Assembly: GCA_001304425.1 (NCBI GenBank)
Contig: LJTS01000004.1
Location: 1 to 20,245 of the forward strand
Reading direction: 5' to 3'
DNA: 20,245 nt
From: Betaproteobacteria bacterium SG8_40
GTDB taxonomy: Bacteria; Pseudomonadota; Gammaproteobacteria; Burkholderiales; Eutrophovitaceae
Below the pieces are notes generated by a model. That model was not told where the DNA came from. It did no database searches and saw nothing but the letters and a program-made list of their open reading frames with translations. This document shows positions 7,896 to 15,491 of this stretch, piece by piece; within the stretch, counting starts at the first letter, position 1, and each line of letters begins with the position of its first letter. The translations under genes and the position numbers were made by a program.

Positions 7896-9245
7896 ATGCA
7901 CATTCACATTCTCGGTATCTGCGGCACGTTCATGGGAGGCGTCGCCGTCATCGCCAAGCAGGCCGGGCACACTGTCACCGGTTGCGATGCCAACGTTTAT
8001 CCGCCAATGAGCAGCCAGCTCGAAGCACAGGGCATTGGTTTGACGCAAGGCTGGGATCCCTCTCAGATTGAACACAAACCCGACCTTTTCGTCGTCGGCA
8101 ACGTCGTCTCGCGCGGCAATCCACTGATGGAAGAGATCCTCAACAGGGGCTTGCCATATGTCTCGGGTCCACAGTGGCTTGCCGAGAACGTCCTGAGCGG
8201 ACACTGGGTGCTCGCGGTGGCCGGCACCCACGGCAAGACCACCACCAGCGCGATGCTGGCATGGATACTCGAAACTGCCGGTCTGAAACCGGGATTTCTG
8301 ATCGGCGGCGTGCCGCTAGACTTCGGGGTTTCCGCGCGTATTACCGATTCGGGATTTTTCGTGATCGAGGCCGACGAGTACGACACGGCGTTCTTCGACA
8401 AGCGATCGAAATTTGTTCATTACCGCCCGCGTACCGTGGTGTTGAACAATCTCGAGTTCGACCACGCCGACATCTTTGCCGATCTGGCCGCTATCGAAAC
8501 CCAGTTTCATCATCTGGTGCGGACCATACCCGGCAACGGACTGATTGTCGCGAACGGCGCCGAAGCCAGTTTGCAGCGGGTGCTGGAACGCGGTTGCTGG
8601 ACGCCGGTCGAGTGGTTCGATCGTGACGAGGGCTGGACGGCTCGAACCGGGGGTAACGCCAGCGGGTTTGAGGTGTGCTTCGCCGGCCAGCCGCAGGGTC
8701 GTGTCGAGTGGAAGCTAAGCGGCAAACACAACCGTATGAATGCACTGGCGGCAGTAGCGGCGGCACGTCATGCCGGCGTGCCGGCAGGCGTCGCCATCGA
8801 TGCGTTGGAAGCGTTCAAGAACGTCAAGCGACGCATGGAAGTGCGCGGCAAGATAAAGGGCATTACCGTTTACGATGACTTCGCGCATCATCCCACGGCA
8901 ATTGAAACGACCGTAACGGGCTTGCGCTCGGTGGTTGGCGATGCGCGCATCGTCGCGGTATTCGAACCGCGCTCGAATACGATGAAGATGGGCAGTGTCA
9001 AGCAGGCGTTGCCGGCCAGTCTCGCCGCTGCCGATCTGGTTTTCTGTTTTACCAAAGGGCTCGACTGGGATGTGGCCGGAACCTTGCGCCCGCTGGGCTG
9101 CAAGCTGCAGTGCGTCGATGATATCGATGCGCTGGCCAATGCTGTTGCCAGCACCGTGCGAAGCGGGGACCACGTCGTCATCATGAGCAACGGCGGTTTT
9201 GGCGATATCCATGAGAAGCTGCTGAATTTGTTGCGCGCCTCCTGA
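7896..9245 (+). CDS. mpl: UDP-N-acetylmuramate:L-alanyl-gamma-D-glutamyl-meso-diaminopimelate ligase (murein tripeptide recycling)
   Basis: A 449-residue cytosolic Mur-ligase-family enzyme that attaches recycled tripeptide to UDP-MurNAc. It has the Mpl N-terminus MHIHILGICGTFMGG, the ATP loop AGTHGKTTT (109-117), EADEYDTAFFDKRSKF, LNNLEFDHADIF, the Mur-family SGKHNRMNALAA and YDDFAHHPTA. MurC is the main alternative, but ICGTFMGG and DEYDTAFFDKRSKFVHY are the Mpl version, and no mur cluster surrounds it. The ATG at 7896 has AGGA 8 bases upstream; the frame extends to 7788 without family-like sequence, so I rejected the longer form. Family length is about 450-460. Confidence 0.95.
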   Translation: MHIHILGICGTFMGGVAVIAKQAGHTVTGCDANVYPPMSSQLEAQGIGLTQGWDPSQIEHKPDLFVVGNVVSRGNPLMEEILNRGLPYVSGPQWLAENVLSGHWVLAVAGTHGKTTTSAMLAWILETAGLKPGFLIGGVPLDFGVSARITDSGFFVIEADEYDTAFFDKRSKFVHYRPRTVVLNNLEFDHADIFADLAAIETQFHHLVRTIPGNGLIVANGAEASLQRVLERGCWTPVEWFDRDEGWTARTGGNASGFEVCFAGQPQGRVEWKLSGKHNRMNALAAVAAARHAGVPAGVAIDALEAFKNVKRRMEVRGKIKGITVYDDFAHHPTAIETTVTGLRSVVGDARIVAVFEPRSNTMKMGSVKQALPASLAAADLVFCFTKGLDWDVAGTLRPLGCKLQCVDDIDALANAVASTVRSGDHVVIMSNGGFGDIHEKLLNLLRAS

Positions 9246-9293
9246 TCTGTGCAGACAAGGTGTTTTTTCCCCATGAGAGTGAGTTGCCGCGGC

Positions 9294-9321
9294 ATGGTGT
9301 CGAGATAATGGTGTCGAGTTG
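9294..9321 (+). repeat. 14-bp tandem duplication linking stop and start codons ahead of yqiA
   Basis: ATGGTGTCGAGATA (9294-9307) is followed directly by ATGGTGTCGAGTTG (9308-9321), 12 of 14 bases identical. Each unit encodes a four-residue open frame (M-V-S-R and M-V-S-S). The first frame's TAA overlaps the second's ATG (TAATG), and the second frame's TGA overlaps the TTG start of the next gene (TTGA). Neither mini-frame has a strong ribosome site. Confidence 0.7.
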
Positions 9322-9885
9322 ATTGTTTACATCCACGGTTTCAACAGTTCTCCTGCTTCTCACAAGGCGAACCAGCTCAGTGCACGGCTGACGGCACTCG
9401 GGCGGGAGGATGAATTCGTGTGCCCCGCCCTGTCGCATTGGCCTGAGGAAGCAATGGAACTCCTCCGGGAGCGGGTTGCGCTCGAAAACCCGGAGGAAGT
9501 AACACTGGTTGGCAGTTCGCTGGGCGGCTTTTACGCAACCTGGTTGACCGAGCACCTGGGCTGCCGCGCGGTACTGGTGAATCCGGCGATTACGCCCCAC
9601 GAGGGCTTGCGCGCCTACCTCGGGCCACAAAAGAATCTCTACACCGGCCATGCTTACGAGTTCACTGAAGGTCATCTGGCCCAGCTCGAGGCGCTGTACC
9701 TTGAACGGCCCGGAAGGATCGATCGCTACTTGCTGATACACACGACGGGCGACGAGCTGCTCGACTGGCGGATTGCGGTGGCGCGTTACCGGGGGTGCCG
9801 GCAGATCATCGTCGCGGGCAGCGACCACGGCTTCGGCGAGTTCGGAGACTATGTCGACTGCGTGCTCGGGTTTGCCGGTCTGTAA
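9319..9885 (+). CDS. yqiA: YqiA-type alpha/beta-hydrolase (predicted esterase)
   Basis: About 188 residues, matching the YqiA/UPF0227 family (E. coli YqiA about 190). The oxyanion region is YIHGFNSSPAS (4-14), the nucleophile elbow GSSLGG (Ser67), the acid probably D145 (TTGDELLDW) and the histidine H170 (AGSDHGF). The only in-frame start that keeps the full conserved N-terminus is TTG at 9319 (TTG-ATT-GTT-TAC). No ATG or GTG lies nearby in frame, and the tandem mini-frames upstream end on it. It follows mpl by 73 bp. Natural substrate is unknown; E. coli YqiA has esterase activity on short acyl and palmitoyl-CoA substrates. Confidence 0.85.
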   Translation: MIVYIHGFNSSPASHKANQLSARLTALGREDEFVCPALSHWPEEAMELLRERVALENPEEVTLVGSSLGGFYATWLTEHLGCRAVLVNPAITPHEGLRAYLGPQKNLYTGHAYEFTEGHLAQLEALYLERPGRIDRYLLIHTTGDELLDWRIAVARYRGCRQIIVAGSDHGFGEFGDYVDCVLGFAGL

Positions 9886-9966
9886 TGGCGGGCAGCGGGG
9901 TACTGCGGGTCCCGGCAAGGGCACTGATGGCGGGATGCCGACCGCAAGAGCATTCGGACGCTCGCG

Positions 9967-9972
9967 TATAAT
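9967..9972 (+). promoter_or_regulatory. Consensus -10 box (TATAAT) upstream of the RNB exoribonuclease gene
   Basis: A perfect TATAAT lies 45 bases before the ATG at 10018, placing a likely transcription start near 9979. No convincing -35 hexamer stands 16-18 bases upstream (the area reads GCAAGA-like), and there is no extended TG. Position and exact match are the support. Confidence 0.45.
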
Positions 9973-10017
9973 TCGCCACCTTTCGCGCCGCATACCGGGC
10001 GCCAGGCCGAAACTCGC

Positions 10018-11895
10018 ATGAATGTATTCTACGAAGAGTCCGGCAGCCTGAAGGCTGCTTCCATAATCGAGGACAACAACACCTCCCTGCAGGTCCAGAC
10101 CCAGCATGGCAAGCGCGCCAAGGTGAAAGCGGCCGCTGTCCTGTTGCGGTTCGAGCACCACTCGCTGAATGAGTTCATGGAGCGTGCGCGACAGGTCGCC
10201 GAAGAGATAGAGCCGGGTTTTCTGTGGGAAGCCTGCGGCGATGCAGAATTCTCGTTCGGCGCGCTCGCAGAGGACTACTTTGGTCATCAGCCGCAGGCAG
10301 AAGAGGCTGCCGGCCTGCTGATGCGCCTGCAGGCAACGCCGACGCATTTCTACAAGAAGGGCAAGGGGCGTTTCAAACCGGCGCCGCCGGAAGCGCTCGA
10401 GGCGGCGCTGGCCTCGATTGAACGCAAGCGCAAACAAGCCGAACTGCAAGCAGACTACGTTGCCAGCCTGACACGTTCCGAGCTGCCCGGGGCGTTCAGG
10501 CCAGTGCTCGCCAACCTGCTATACAAGCCGGACCGTTCGACCGTCGAAGCAAAGGCGCTTGAGGAGGCCTGTTCGCAATTGAAGCTTTCGCCGCCGCGCT
10601 TGCTCGAGCAATGCGGGGCGTTCACATCCACCCTGGACTACCACTTCGGCCGTTTTCTGTTCGAGCATTTCCCGCTCGGAACGGGTTTTGACGGCGCACT
10701 GGTTTCAGCCGGCACGGATGAAGTAACCGGGAGCTTGAACGAGCTTCAGCCGGGACCTGCCTCGGCGTTCAGCATCGACGACGAAACCACGACCGAGATC
10801 GACGACGCGTTTTCGGTCACGCCACTCGAAAACGGTAATTGGCGAATTGGCGTGCATATCGCCGCCCCGGCTTTGGGTATCGAAGCGGATTCGGATCTCG
10901 ATGCCGAAGCGCGCAAGCGCATGTCCACCGTTTATTTTCCGGGCGGGAAAGTCACTATGTTGCCGCAGCCTGTGATCGACAGGTTCACGCTTTCCGAAGG
11001 CCGGGATTGTCCGGCGCTGTCGATGTATGTCGAGGTTGATCCGGATTTCCGGATTCTGAGCCGGCGCACGGTGCTCGAGCGCGTTCACATCAGCCGTAAC
11101 CTGCACCACAACATGCTGGACGCGAAATTCGACGACGACGCGGTGGCGGCAGGGCGCGCCGATTTCGAGTTTGGCGAGGAGCTTCTGCTGTTATACCGTT
11201 TTGCCGTCTGCCTGGAACGGCAGCGCGGCAAGAGCGAAAACCGGGTGCAACGCTCCGATTACAGCTTTTACGTCGAGGACGATCGGGTGCGTATCGTGCC
11301 GCGCAAGCGCGGTGCGCCACTCGACAAGCTGGTATCCGAGTTGATGATTCTGGTCAATGGCGAGTGGGCGCGCCTGCTCGGCGATGCGAACTTGCCGGGA
11401 CTGTACCGCACGCAGGTGAGCGGCAAGGTCAAGATGTCCACTGTCGCGGCTCCGCATGAGGGTCTAGGGCTGGCCCAGTACATCTGGGCCAGCAGTCCGT
11501 TGCGCCGTTACGCTGATCTTGCGAACCAGCGCCAGTTGATCAGTGTCGTACGCGAGTCGGCGCCCGCATATCCGCCGCGCGATCAGACGCTGTTCGAAGT
11601 CATGCGCGGCTTCGAACTGGCCTACGACGCTTACGCCGAGTTTCAGCGCTCGATGGAGCGTTTCTGGTGTTTGCGCTGGCTGTTGCAGGAGCAGCCGACT
11701 GAAGTGCGGGCAGAGGTGATACGCGACGATCTGGCCAGATTTCAGGCCATTCCCCTCGTGTGCCGTGTGCCGTCGATGCCGCAGTTACCCTCGGGTACCA
11801 TCGTCGAACTGGGACCGTCGGACATCGATCTGATCGAGTTGGCGTTGCGCTGCGAATACATCTCCACGGTGGAGCCAAGCAGCGCGGAAGCGTGA
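10018..11895 (+). CDS. RNB-domain (RNase II/R family) exoribonuclease
   Basis: A 625-residue 3'-5' hydrolytic exoribonuclease of the short RNB branch. The N-terminal about 240 residues are a divergent nucleic-acid-binding part, followed by the RNB domain starting at AFSIDDETTTEIDDAFSV (250-267). That block contains the metal-binding acids D254, D262 and D263; a fourth position, Asp in E. coli RNase II/R, is E260 here. Later motifs are GVHIAAPALGI, RKRMSTVYFPGGKVTMLPQ and the RNA-anchoring region ASSPLRRYADLANQRQL. I see no clear basic C-terminal tail as in RNase R, and any C-terminal S1-like domain is short. The ATG at 10018 follows a consensus -10 element. The tonB gene follows. Confidence 0.93.
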   Translation: MNVFYEESGSLKAASIIEDNNTSLQVQTQHGKRAKVKAAAVLLRFEHHSLNEFMERARQVAEEIEPGFLWEACGDAEFSFGALAEDYFGHQPQAEEAAGLLMRLQATPTHFYKKGKGRFKPAPPEALEAALASIERKRKQAELQADYVASLTRSELPGAFRPVLANLLYKPDRSTVEAKALEEACSQLKLSPPRLLEQCGAFTSTLDYHFGRFLFEHFPLGTGFDGALVSAGTDEVTGSLNELQPGPASAFSIDDETTTEIDDAFSVTPLENGNWRIGVHIAAPALGIEADSDLDAEARKRMSTVYFPGGKVTMLPQPVIDRFTLSEGRDCPALSMYVEVDPDFRILSRRTVLERVHISRNLHHNMLDAKFDDDAVAAGRADFEFGEELLLLYRFAVCLERQRGKSENRVQRSDYSFYVEDDRVRIVPRKRGAPLDKLVSELMILVNGEWARLLGDANLPGLYRTQVSGKVKMSTVAAPHEGLGLAQYIWASSPLRRYADLANQRQLISVVRESAPAYPPRDQTLFEVMRGFELAYDAYAEFQRSMERFWCLRWLLQEQPTEVRAEVIRDDLARFQAIPLVCRVPSMPQLPSGTIVELGPSDIDLIELALRCEYISTVEPSSAEA

Positions 11896-11920
11896 CCAAA
11901 GCCATATTAGCCTCTAGAAT
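11892..11920 (+). promoter_or_regulatory. Predicted sigma70 promoter for the tonB-aroE genes
   Basis: GTGACC (11892-11897, 4 of 6 to TTGACA) and TAGAAT (11915-11920, 5 of 6 to TATAAT) are separated by 17 bp. The -35 overlaps the stop codon of the exoribonuclease gene. A start of transcription near 11927 would exclude the TTG at 11924 as translation start of tonB and supports the ATG at 12029. Confidence 0.45.
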
Positions 11921-12028
11921 TCATTGCAACGTGAACAACTCGCCACCTGGAACTTGCCGGAGCAGACACTGAGCCTATTCGCGTTGCCGGCGCAGGAAAA
12001 TCCGAATCAGACCGCTCGCGGGCGGCTG

Positions 12029-12880
12029 ATGTCCGCCGACATTTTGCCGGTCACACTGGCAATTTCCATCGTATTCCACGCGTTCTTGCTGTTGATCACA
12101 TTCGCGGTGCCAGAAGCGCCGCGCGGCAAGAACGCTCCGCAACTGGATGTGGTGCTGGTTAACAGTCAGTCGCCGACGCGGCCTGTCAAGGCCGACGTGC
12201 TGGCGCAGACGAACCTCGATGGCGGCGGCAACACCGAAACGGATCTGCGGGCGAGTTCGAACCTGCCGGTCATCGAGGATATGCAACCGACCGATTCGCT
12301 CGAACTGTCCTCACGCCAGGTCAAACAGCTTGAGCAGCGCGTTGCCCGCCTGCTTGCCGCCGCCGGTGACGAGGCGCAAACGGCCCCGACGACGAAAGCA
12401 CAGCAGCAGGCGTATTCGCAGGAAGCAACGAGGGATCAGGTTGCCAGCCAGAAGCGGCTGGAAGTGGCGCGCCTGGAAGCGCAGATTGCCAAGGAATGGC
12501 AGGCCTATCAAAAGTTGCCGCGCCGCAAGTTCATTGGTGCACGTGCGGAAAGTGCTGTTTACGCTGAATATGTCGAGAAGTGGCGCCAGCGAATCGAAAC
12601 CGTAGGTACGCGCAACTACCCGGAAGAGGCGCGCCGGCGCGGCATTTTCGGTTCTTTGCTGCTTACCGTCTCGATCAGGACGGACGGTTCGGTAGAGCGC
12701 GTCCAGATCGATCGCTCGTCGGGGCACGCCGTCCTCGATGAAGCGGCGCGCCGAATCGTTGAACTGGCCGGCCCGTTTCCTTCCTTTCCTTCGGCCATTC
12801 GCGGCGAGTACGATATTTTGTCGATTACGCGGCAGTGGTCGTTTACCCGTAACGAATTCGACATCACGGCGGGACAATGA
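12029..12880 (+). CDS. TonB-family energy transducer protein
   Basis: About 283 residues. One membrane anchor near residues 7-27 (VTLAISIVFHAFLLLITFAV) is followed by a long hydrophilic, Gln/Ala-rich periplasmic stretch (about 120-170, likely helical) and a C-terminal TonB domain with RNYPEEARRRGIFGSLLLTV and DGSVERVQIDRSSGHAVLDEAARRIV. Such proteins pass proton-motive energy to outer-membrane receptors, but no exbB, exbD or receptor gene is nearby, so it may serve another envelope role. The frame is open to a TTG at 11924, which lacks a ribosome site and precedes the predicted transcription start; I chose the ATG at 12029 because it puts the membrane segment at the N-terminus. It overlaps aroE by 4 bp (ATGA). 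The start is moderately certain, the family very likely. Confidence 0.85.
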   Translation: MSADILPVTLAISIVFHAFLLLITFAVPEAPRGKNAPQLDVVLVNSQSPTRPVKADVLAQTNLDGGGNTETDLRASSNLPVIEDMQPTDSLELSSRQVKQLEQRVARLLAAAGDEAQTAPTTKAQQQAYSQEATRDQVASQKRLEVARLEAQIAKEWQAYQKLPRRKFIGARAESAVYAEYVEKWRQRIETVGTRNYPEEARRRGIFGSLLLTVSIRTDGSVERVQIDRSSGHAVLDEAARRIVELAGPFPSFPSAIRGEYDILSITRQWSFTRNEFDITAGQ

Positions 12881-13707
12881 GTGATCGTTACGTGGTAATC
12901 GGTCATCCGGTCGCGCACAGTCAATCACCGAGAATCCACTCCATGTTCGCTGCCCAGACCGGGCAGGACATCACCTACGACAAGCTGCTTGCACCGATTG
13001 ACGGGTTTGCCGATTCGCTGAGGACTTTCATTTCCGAAGGAGGGCATGGCGCCAACGTTACCGTGCCGTTCAAGCTCGAGGCCTACGAGGCGGCGGACGA
13101 GGTATCGGAGCGCGCCGGGCATGCGCGTGCGGCGAATACGCTCAAGTTCGATGCAGGCCGGATCTACGCGGACAATACCGATGGCGTCGGCCTGGTGCGC
13201 GACATCAGAGCCAATCTGGGTGTGGCTCCGGAGGGCAAACGGGTGTTGTTGATGGGCGCGGGCGGTGCCGCACGGGGCGTGCTTTTGCCCTTGCTGGAAG
13301 CCCGCCCGGCGATTCTCGTTATTGCCAACCGGACGGTGGAAAAAGCAATGCAACTGGCCAGCGGCAATCAGCATCAGCCGCTCGCCGCGCATACGGAGCT
13401 TTCGGGGGCCGGCTTCGCGAGCCTGGCGGGGCAGCAGTTTGACATCGTGATCAACGCCACTTCGAGCAGCCTGTCGGACGAACTGCCGCCGCTTCCGGAC
13501 AAGCTGTTTGCACCGGGCGCTCTCGCCTACGACATGATGTACGGCAAGGGCCTTACGTCATTCCTGTCTTACGCGCAGGCGCAGAATGCAGCGCTTCTGG
13601 CTGACGGACTTGGCATGCTGGTAGAACAGGCTGCTGAATCGTTCTGGATCTGGAGAGGCGTGCGCCCGGACACGCGCCCGGTAATACTGGCTCTGCGCAA
13701 GGGCTAA
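12877..13707 (+). CDS. aroE: Shikimate dehydrogenase
   Basis: A 276-residue NADPH-dependent enzyme that reduces 3-dehydroshikimate to shikimate in aromatic amino acid biosynthesis. Substrate-binding residues sit in HPVAHSQSPRIH, in GANVTVPFK (catalytic K66) and in DNTDG (D102). The nucleotide loop is GAGGAARG (127-134) and the NADP-selective NRT is at 151-153. Further family motifs are INATSSSL, YDMMYGKGLTSFL and DGLGMLVEQAAESF. The length is normal. Its ATG overlaps the tonB stop (ATGA), suggesting cotranscription with tonB. Confidence 0.97.
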   Translation: MSDRYVVIGHPVAHSQSPRIHSMFAAQTGQDITYDKLLAPIDGFADSLRTFISEGGHGANVTVPFKLEAYEAADEVSERAGHARAANTLKFDAGRIYADNTDGVGLVRDIRANLGVAPEGKRVLLMGAGGAARGVLLPLLEARPAILVIANRTVEKAMQLASGNQHQPLAAHTELSGAGFASLAGQQFDIVINATSSSLSDELPPLPDKLFAPGALAYDMMYGKGLTSFLSYAQAQNAALLADGLGMLVEQAAESFWIWRGVRPDTRPVILALRKG

Positions 13708-13880
13708 GCGGTCGGCGCCGCTGGATTGGGCATTGGGGTTCGTCCGGGACAGTGCGGTGATGGATCAAGGGCGGTATATGGAGACAGCGTTGCTGCACGG
13801 GTCTGGCCCGGTCGAGACGACAGGGATGCCATGGCTTTCGCCGGGGCTTGGCCGTGCGCGGGACATTCGAGCCGGGTTAG

Positions 13881-14600
13881 ATGGCTAGTCGTACGAAGCG
13901 AAGGTGGCGGTTGCCGTGGCGGTTTGTTTGGCGATTGGCGTTGCTGCTGGTTGCAGCGCTGGTCGTTTACGAGTCGTGGTTCTTTGGCAAGGTCGTGTGG
14001 TGGATCTGGGTCAATCCAACGACCACGGCGTTCATGGAAGCGCGGCTTGAAACAATGCGCAAGGAAAATCCGCAGGCCAGGCTCAGGCATAAATGGGTCC
14101 CGTACGCTGATATTTCGGGCAATCTCAAGCGCGCGCTGATCGCCGCCGAGGACGCGAAATTTCTCGATCACGACGGATTTGACTGGGAGGCAATACAACG
14201 CGCCGCATCCAGGAACCTGAAACGCGGCAAGGTCGTCGCAGGCGGCTCGACCATCAGCCAGCAGCTTTCAAAGAACCTGTTTCTGTCCGGACGGCGCACA
14301 CCCTGGCGTAAATTGCAGGAAGCGGTGATTACCGTGATGATCGAAACGGTCATGTCGAAGCGTCGTATCCTGGAGATCTATCTCAACGTCATTGAATGGG
14401 GCAACGGCGTCTTCGGTGCGGAAGCAGCGGCCTGGCATTATTACCGCACCAAGGCCGGGCGTTTGTCACCCGAGCAGGCGGCGCGGCTTGCCGCGATGGT
14501 TCCCAATCCGCGTTACTACGATCGTGTTCGCTCGACACCGGCGCTGGAGAAAAAAGCCGGGATCATCCGGTCGCGCATGCACATGGCCCCGGTGCCCTGA
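13881..14600 (+). CDS. mtgA: Monofunctional peptidoglycan glycosyltransferase (GT51)
   Basis: A 239-residue inner-membrane enzyme that polymerises lipid II into glycan strands. A basic N-terminus and one transmembrane segment (about 15-35) precede the GT51 domain. Motif 1 is AAEDAKFLDHDGFD with catalytic E90, motif 2 is GGSTISQQLSKNL, then PWRKLQEA, and ILEIYLNVIEWGNGVFG includes the second conserved acidic region. There is no transpeptidase domain, so it is MtgA rather than a class A penicillin-binding protein. The ATG at 13881 has only a weak ribosome site. A 173-bp gap separates it from aroE, in which I see no convincing gene. Confidence 0.96.
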   Translation: MASRTKRRWRLPWRFVWRLALLLVAALVVYESWFFGKVVWWIWVNPTTTAFMEARLETMRKENPQARLRHKWVPYADISGNLKRALIAAEDAKFLDHDGFDWEAIQRAASRNLKRGKVVAGGSTISQQLSKNLFLSGRRTPWRKLQEAVITVMIETVMSKRRILEIYLNVIEWGNGVFGAEAAAWHYYRTKAGRLSPEQAARLAAMVPNPRYYDRVRSTPALEKKAGIIRSRMHMAPVP

Positions 14601-14611
14601 CCCGGCAAGCT

Positions 14612-14617
14612 TATAAT
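14612..14617 (+). promoter_or_regulatory. Consensus -10 box (TATAAT) directly ahead of lgt
   Basis: A perfect TATAAT ends 8 bases before the lgt ATG at 14626. If used, transcription would begin at about 14624-14626, giving a leaderless or nearly leaderless mRNA. This agrees with the lack of any Shine-Dalgarno before that ATG. No good -35 element is visible, so it may be chance. Confidence 0.35.
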
Positions 14618-14625
14618 TCCCGCTT

Positions 14626-15417
14626 ATGCTGACGCATCCCAATTTCGATCCGATTGCCTTGCAGCTTGGTCCACTGGCGGTTCGCTGGTATGGATTGATG
14701 TACCTGATCGCTTTCGCGCTGGTACTGATACTCGGGCGCATGCGCATTCGCAATCAACCGTGGGTTTCGATCACGACGCGCGACCTCGACGACATGCTGT
14801 TTTTCGGGGTGCTGGGCGTCGTGCTTGGCGGCCGCCTGGGTTACATCCTGTTCTACAAGCCGCTCGAGTATCTGCACGACCCGATCCGGATATTTTTCGT
14901 GTGGGAAGGCGGCATGTCATTTCATGGCGGCTTTCTTGGCGTCGTGGTGGCAATGATGTTGTTTGCGCGTTCCCGCGGCAAACAATGGCTGGCAGTCACC
15001 GATTTCATCGCGCCCCTTTGTCCGCTCGGTCTCGGTGCCGGGCGCATCGGCAACTTCATTAACGGCGAACTGTGGGGGCGGGCTTCGGAACTGCCATGGG
15101 CGATGGTTTTTCCGCAGGCTGCGGACGGGATCGCGCGACATCCATCACAACTTTATGAGTTCGCGCTCGAAGGGCTGGTTCTATTCGCCCTGGTCTGGTT
15201 GTATTCCAGAAGATGGCGTCCACTCGGCGCGGTTTCAGGCATGTTCCTGATCGGCTATGGCGTGCTGCGTTTCCTGGTTGAGTTCACCCGGGAGCCGGAT
15301 GAATTTCTCGGCCTGTTGGGCTTCGGGCTGTCCATGGGGCAATGGCTGAGTGTGCCAATGGTTGTTGGCGGGGTGGCGTTGATGTGGTGGGCCAACAAAC
15401 ACGGCCAGAGGCGTTAG
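14626..15417 (+). CDS. lgt: Phosphatidylglycerol:prolipoprotein diacylglyceryl transferase
   Basis: A 263-residue polytopic inner-membrane enzyme that adds diacylglycerol to the lipobox cysteine of prolipoproteins, the first step of lipoprotein maturation. It starts with the family pattern MLTHPNFDPIALQLGPLAVRW and carries GGRLGYILFY, GGMSFHGGFLG (essential His), the Lgt signature GLGAGRIGNFINGELWGR (catalytic Arg region) and YGVLRFLVEFTREPD near the end. The N-terminal match fixes the ATG at 14626. It follows mtgA by 25 bp and has no visible ribosome site, which points to coupling or leaderless expression. Confidence 0.97.
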   Translation: MLTHPNFDPIALQLGPLAVRWYGLMYLIAFALVLILGRMRIRNQPWVSITTRDLDDMLFFGVLGVVLGGRLGYILFYKPLEYLHDPIRIFFVWEGGMSFHGGFLGVVVAMMLFARSRGKQWLAVTDFIAPLCPLGLGAGRIGNFINGELWGRASELPWAMVFPQAADGIARHPSQLYEFALEGLVLFALVWLYSRRWRPLGAVSGMFLIGYGVLRFLVEFTREPDEFLGLLGFGLSMGQWLSVPMVVGGVALMWWANKHGQRR

Positions 15418-15463
15418 CCGCGCCAGGGGTACTTAACGGATCAACCTCTGCCGCGGATGCCGG

Positions 15464-15491
15464 TTGCAGCACCGACGGCTGCAAACGGTGC
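15464..15491. other. Two alternative hairpins in the convergent gap after lgt
   Basis: TTGCAGC (15464-15470) pairs with GCTGCAA (15478-15484), and GCACCG (15469-15474) pairs with CGGTGC (15486-15491). The helices overlap, so they exclude each other. They lie between the converging lgt and SapC-family genes and end next to the SapC-family stop codon. No T-tract is present. A transcription-end role is possible but unproven. Confidence 0.3.

Noticed and set aside
9181..10449. 422-codon open frame on the minus strand
   Set aside because: It lies antisense across mpl, yqiA and the RNB nuclease gene, all of which have clear family motifs; composition is typical of a GC-rich shadow frame.
11924..12028. 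TTG at 11924 as the tonB start, adding 35 residues
   Set aside because: No ribosome site, it precedes the predicted transcription start, and it would place a polar stretch before the membrane anchor; kept only as an alternative.
13726..14139. 137-codon frame spanning the aroE-mtgA gap
   Set aside because: It runs out of frame into mtgA, has no good ribosome site, and shows no family-like sequence.
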